DNA of 64,000 nt from Streptomyces marianii (GTDB lineage: Bacteria; Actinomycetota; Actinomycetes; Streptomycetales; Streptomycetaceae). Positions 62,561 to 64,000 of the stretch are shown here, one piece after another. Under the pieces are notes generated by a model, which was not told the origin of the DNA, did no database searches, and saw only the letters and a list, made by a program, of their open reading frames with translations. A program made the translations under genes and the position numbers. Location: contig NZ_VAWE01000001.1 of assembly GCF_005795905.1 (NCBI RefSeq), positions 6,313,001 through 6,377,000 on the forward strand, in the 5' to 3' direction. Position 1 is the first letter of the stretch. Each line of letters opens with the position of its first letter.

Positions 62561-62601
62561 CGTCGCCCCGGCACTCGGGCGGGCCGTGTGCCGGGGCGAC
62601 G
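62561..62601 (-). terminator. nadA terminator
   Basis: A perfect 14-bp stem (62561-62574 with 62588-62601) with a 13-base loop, 36 bases beyond the nadA stop. Confidence 0.75.
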
Positions 62602-62637
62602 CGAGGTCAGCGGACGCGGAGGGCGCGCCCGTCAGCG

Positions 62638-63849
62638 TCAGGGAAGCGCCAGCATGCGCTCCAGGGCGAGCTTGGCGAAGCTCTCCGTCTCGGCGTCGAC
62701 CTGGATCCGGTTGACCAGGTTGCCCTCCGCCAGGGACTCCAGCGCCCACACCAGGTGCGGCAGGTCGATCCGGTTCATCGTCGAGCAGAAGCAGACCGTC
62801 TTGTCGAGGAAGACGATCTCCTTGCCCTCGGGGGCGAAACGATTCGCCAGACGGCGCACCAGGTTCAGCTCCGTGCCGATCGCCCACTTGGAGCCCGCCG
62901 GCGCGGCCTCCAGCGCCTTGATGATGTACTCCGTGGAGCCCACGTAGTCCGCCGCCGCGACGACCTCGTGCTTGCACTCGGGGTGGACCAGGACGTTCAC
63001 ACCCCGGATGCGCTCGCGGACGTCGTTCACGGAGTCCAGCGAGAAGCGGCCGTGCACGGAGCAGTGGCCGCGCCAGAGGATCATCTTCGCGCCGCGGAGC
63101 TGCTCGGCGGTGAGACCGCCGTTCGGCCGGTGGGGGTTGTAGACGACGCAGTCGTCCAGGGACATCCCCATGTCCCGGACGGCGGTGTTCCGGCCGAGGT
63201 GCTGGTCGGGCAGGAAAAGGACCTTCTCGCCCTGCTCGAAGGCCCAGTCCAGCGCGCGCTTCGCGTTCGAGGACGTACAGATCGTGCCGCCGTGCTTGCC
63301 GGTGAACGCCTTGATGTCCGCCGAGGAGTTCATGTACGAGACGGGAACGGTCCGCTCCGCGACGCCGGCCTCGGTGAGGACGTCCCAGCACTCCGCGACC
63401 TGCTCGGCCGTGGCCATGTCGGCCATGGAGCAGCCGGCGGCGAGGTCGGGGAGGACGACCTTCTGGTCGTCGCCGGTCAGGATGTCCGCCGACTCGGCCA
63501 TGAAGTGCACACCGCAGAACACGATGTACTCGGCCTCCGGCCGCGCCGCCGCGTCCCTCGCGAGCTTGAAGGAGTCGCCGGTGACGTCCGCGAACTGGAT
63601 GACCTCGTCGCGCTGGTAGTGGTGACCGAGCACGAACACCTTGTCGCCGAGCTTCTCCTTCGCCGCGCGGGCGCGCTCCACCAGGTCCGGGTCGGACGGG
63701 GAGGGAAGGTCGCCGGGGCATTCGACGCCCCGCTCGCTCCTGGGGTCGGCTTCGCGTCCGAGCAGCAGCAGGGCGAGCGGCGTCGGCTGGACATCCTGGG
63801 AGCCCCCTGCCGCGCCGGGCGCGGCGAGGGAGGGCTGGGCGGTGGTCAC
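62638..63849 (-). CDS. nadA: quinolinate synthase
   Basis: 403 residues from GTG 63849 (VTTAQPSLAAP), which has AAGGG eight bases upstream; a GTG nine bases earlier (63858) is the alternative. It condenses iminoaspartate and dihydroxyacetone phosphate to quinolinate for NAD. The motifs VLGHHYQRDEVIQFAD, YIVFCGVHFMAESAD, TICTSSNAKRAL, LVHPECKHEVVAAAD and CFCSTMNRIDL include the cluster-binding Cys residues. The N-terminal 45 residues are an extension over the E. coli enzyme, usual in Streptomyces. A dyad-rich AT-richer region precedes it. Confidence 0.96.
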   Translation of the reverse strand: MTTAQPSLAAPGAAGGSQDVQPTPLALLLLGREADPRSERGVECPGDLPSPSDPDLVERARAAKEKLGDKVFVLGHHYQRDEVIQFADVTGDSFKLARDAAARPEAEYIVFCGVHFMAESADILTGDDQKVVLPDLAAGCSMADMATAEQVAECWDVLTEAGVAERTVPVSYMNSSADIKAFTGKHGGTICTSSNAKRALDWAFEQGEKVLFLPDQHLGRNTAVRDMGMSLDDCVVYNPHRPNGGLTAEQLRGAKMILWRGHCSVHGRFSLDSVNDVRERIRGVNVLVHPECKHEVVAAADYVGSTEYIIKALEAAPAGSKWAIGTELNLVRRLANRFAPEGKEIVFLDKTVCFCSTMNRIDLPHLVWALESLAEGNLVNRIQVDAETESFAKLALERMLALP

Positions 63850-63935
63850 GTCACGCACCCTTTCTACTCTTCGGTCGGGGCGGCGGAGCCGCCGCCGGTG
63901 GATCCCCGGGGTGCACCGGAGAACCTTTTCGTCTA

Positions 63936-64000
63936 TTTGACGCTATCTATCATAACCGCTTCACGTCACTTTGACGAAGTCCATAGCGTCGATGTGACGT
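63936..64000. promoter_or_regulatory. dyad-rich promoter region upstream of nadA
   Basis: This is the most AT-rich stretch in the window. GACGCTAT (63939-63946) is mirrored by ATAGCGTC (63983-63990), ACGTCAC (63963-63969) by GTGACGT (63994-64000), and TTTGACG occurs at 63936 and 63970. TATGAT on the minus strand is a possible -10. A repressor site for nadA, or a shared site with a divergent gene beyond the window, is plausible. Confidence 0.45.

Overview
This is a high-G+C (about 70% or more) stretch of an actinomycete chromosome, almost certainly Streptomyces. The evidence is the codon use, the frequent GTG starts and GTGA/ATGA overlaps, the pairing of glnA with a eukaryotic-type glnII, a classical four-site GlnR box before glnA, and a block of lipA, lipB, aceE, an E2 gene, lpdA, pepA, cobalamin genes, pspA and nadA that I recall as typical of Streptomyces core chromosomes. 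No rRNA, tRNA, CRISPR array or replication origin was seen.

Layout. 1-9.0 kb: a lipoprotein, a secreted DUF1996 protein, a reductase-like SDR, glnII, a Gfo/Idh/MocA oxidoreductase, a secreted protein with two tandem double-psi-barrel-like repeats, an ArsC-family protein and a small unknown protein. 9.3-13.4 kb: a three-gene accessory cassette (HalD/BesD-related 2-oxoglutarate oxygenase, SAM methyltransferase, choline/carnitine acyltransferase) with a 62-bp MITE-like element inserted exactly in the stop codon of its first gene. 13.4-18.1 kb: a mobile-element hot spot with a low-G+C DUF4239 membrane protein, a frameshifted IS6-family remnant, a secreted barrel protein and an intact IS1380-family transposase. 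18.1-23.9 kb: core genes glnA, an RDD protein, a DUF4191 protein, lipA and lipB. 24.1-32.4 kb: an NsdA-like regulator, an FAD oxidoreductase, two SDR-type proteins, a GNAT, a TetR, a DUF4240 protein and a WYL regulator. 32.7-41.9 kb: aceE, a GntR regulator, a two-lipoyl-domain E2, lpdA and pepA.

42.2-48.3 kb is a compact exopolysaccharide locus: a large secreted Agd3-like deacetylase, a PelF-type glycosyltransferase, a membrane protein with about 12 predicted segments and a GH114 polygalactosaminidase lipoprotein. Together these suggest a Pel/galactosaminogalactan-like galactosamine polymer. 48.5-54.3 kb carries late cobalamin genes (cobS, cobT and a fusion of an MBL-like domain to CobU) with two membrane proteins between them. 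54.5-64 kb carries a small unknown gene, an ABC exporter half, a methyltransferase that appears to start at CTG, a DUF3043 protein, pspA-pspAA, a NarL-type two-component pair and nadA.

How the genes work together. glnII and glnA are the two ammonia-assimilating enzymes under GlnR. lipA/lipB make the lipoyl cofactor used by the E2 in the aceE/E2/lpd region. cobT/cobU/cobS assemble the nucleotide loop of cobalamin. pspA-pspAA with the adjacent kinase and regulator look like an envelope-stress module. Intergenic regions are rich in short tandem repeats and strong hairpins. The least described parts are the 9.3-13.4 kb cassette and the 42.2-48.3 kb polysaccharide locus.
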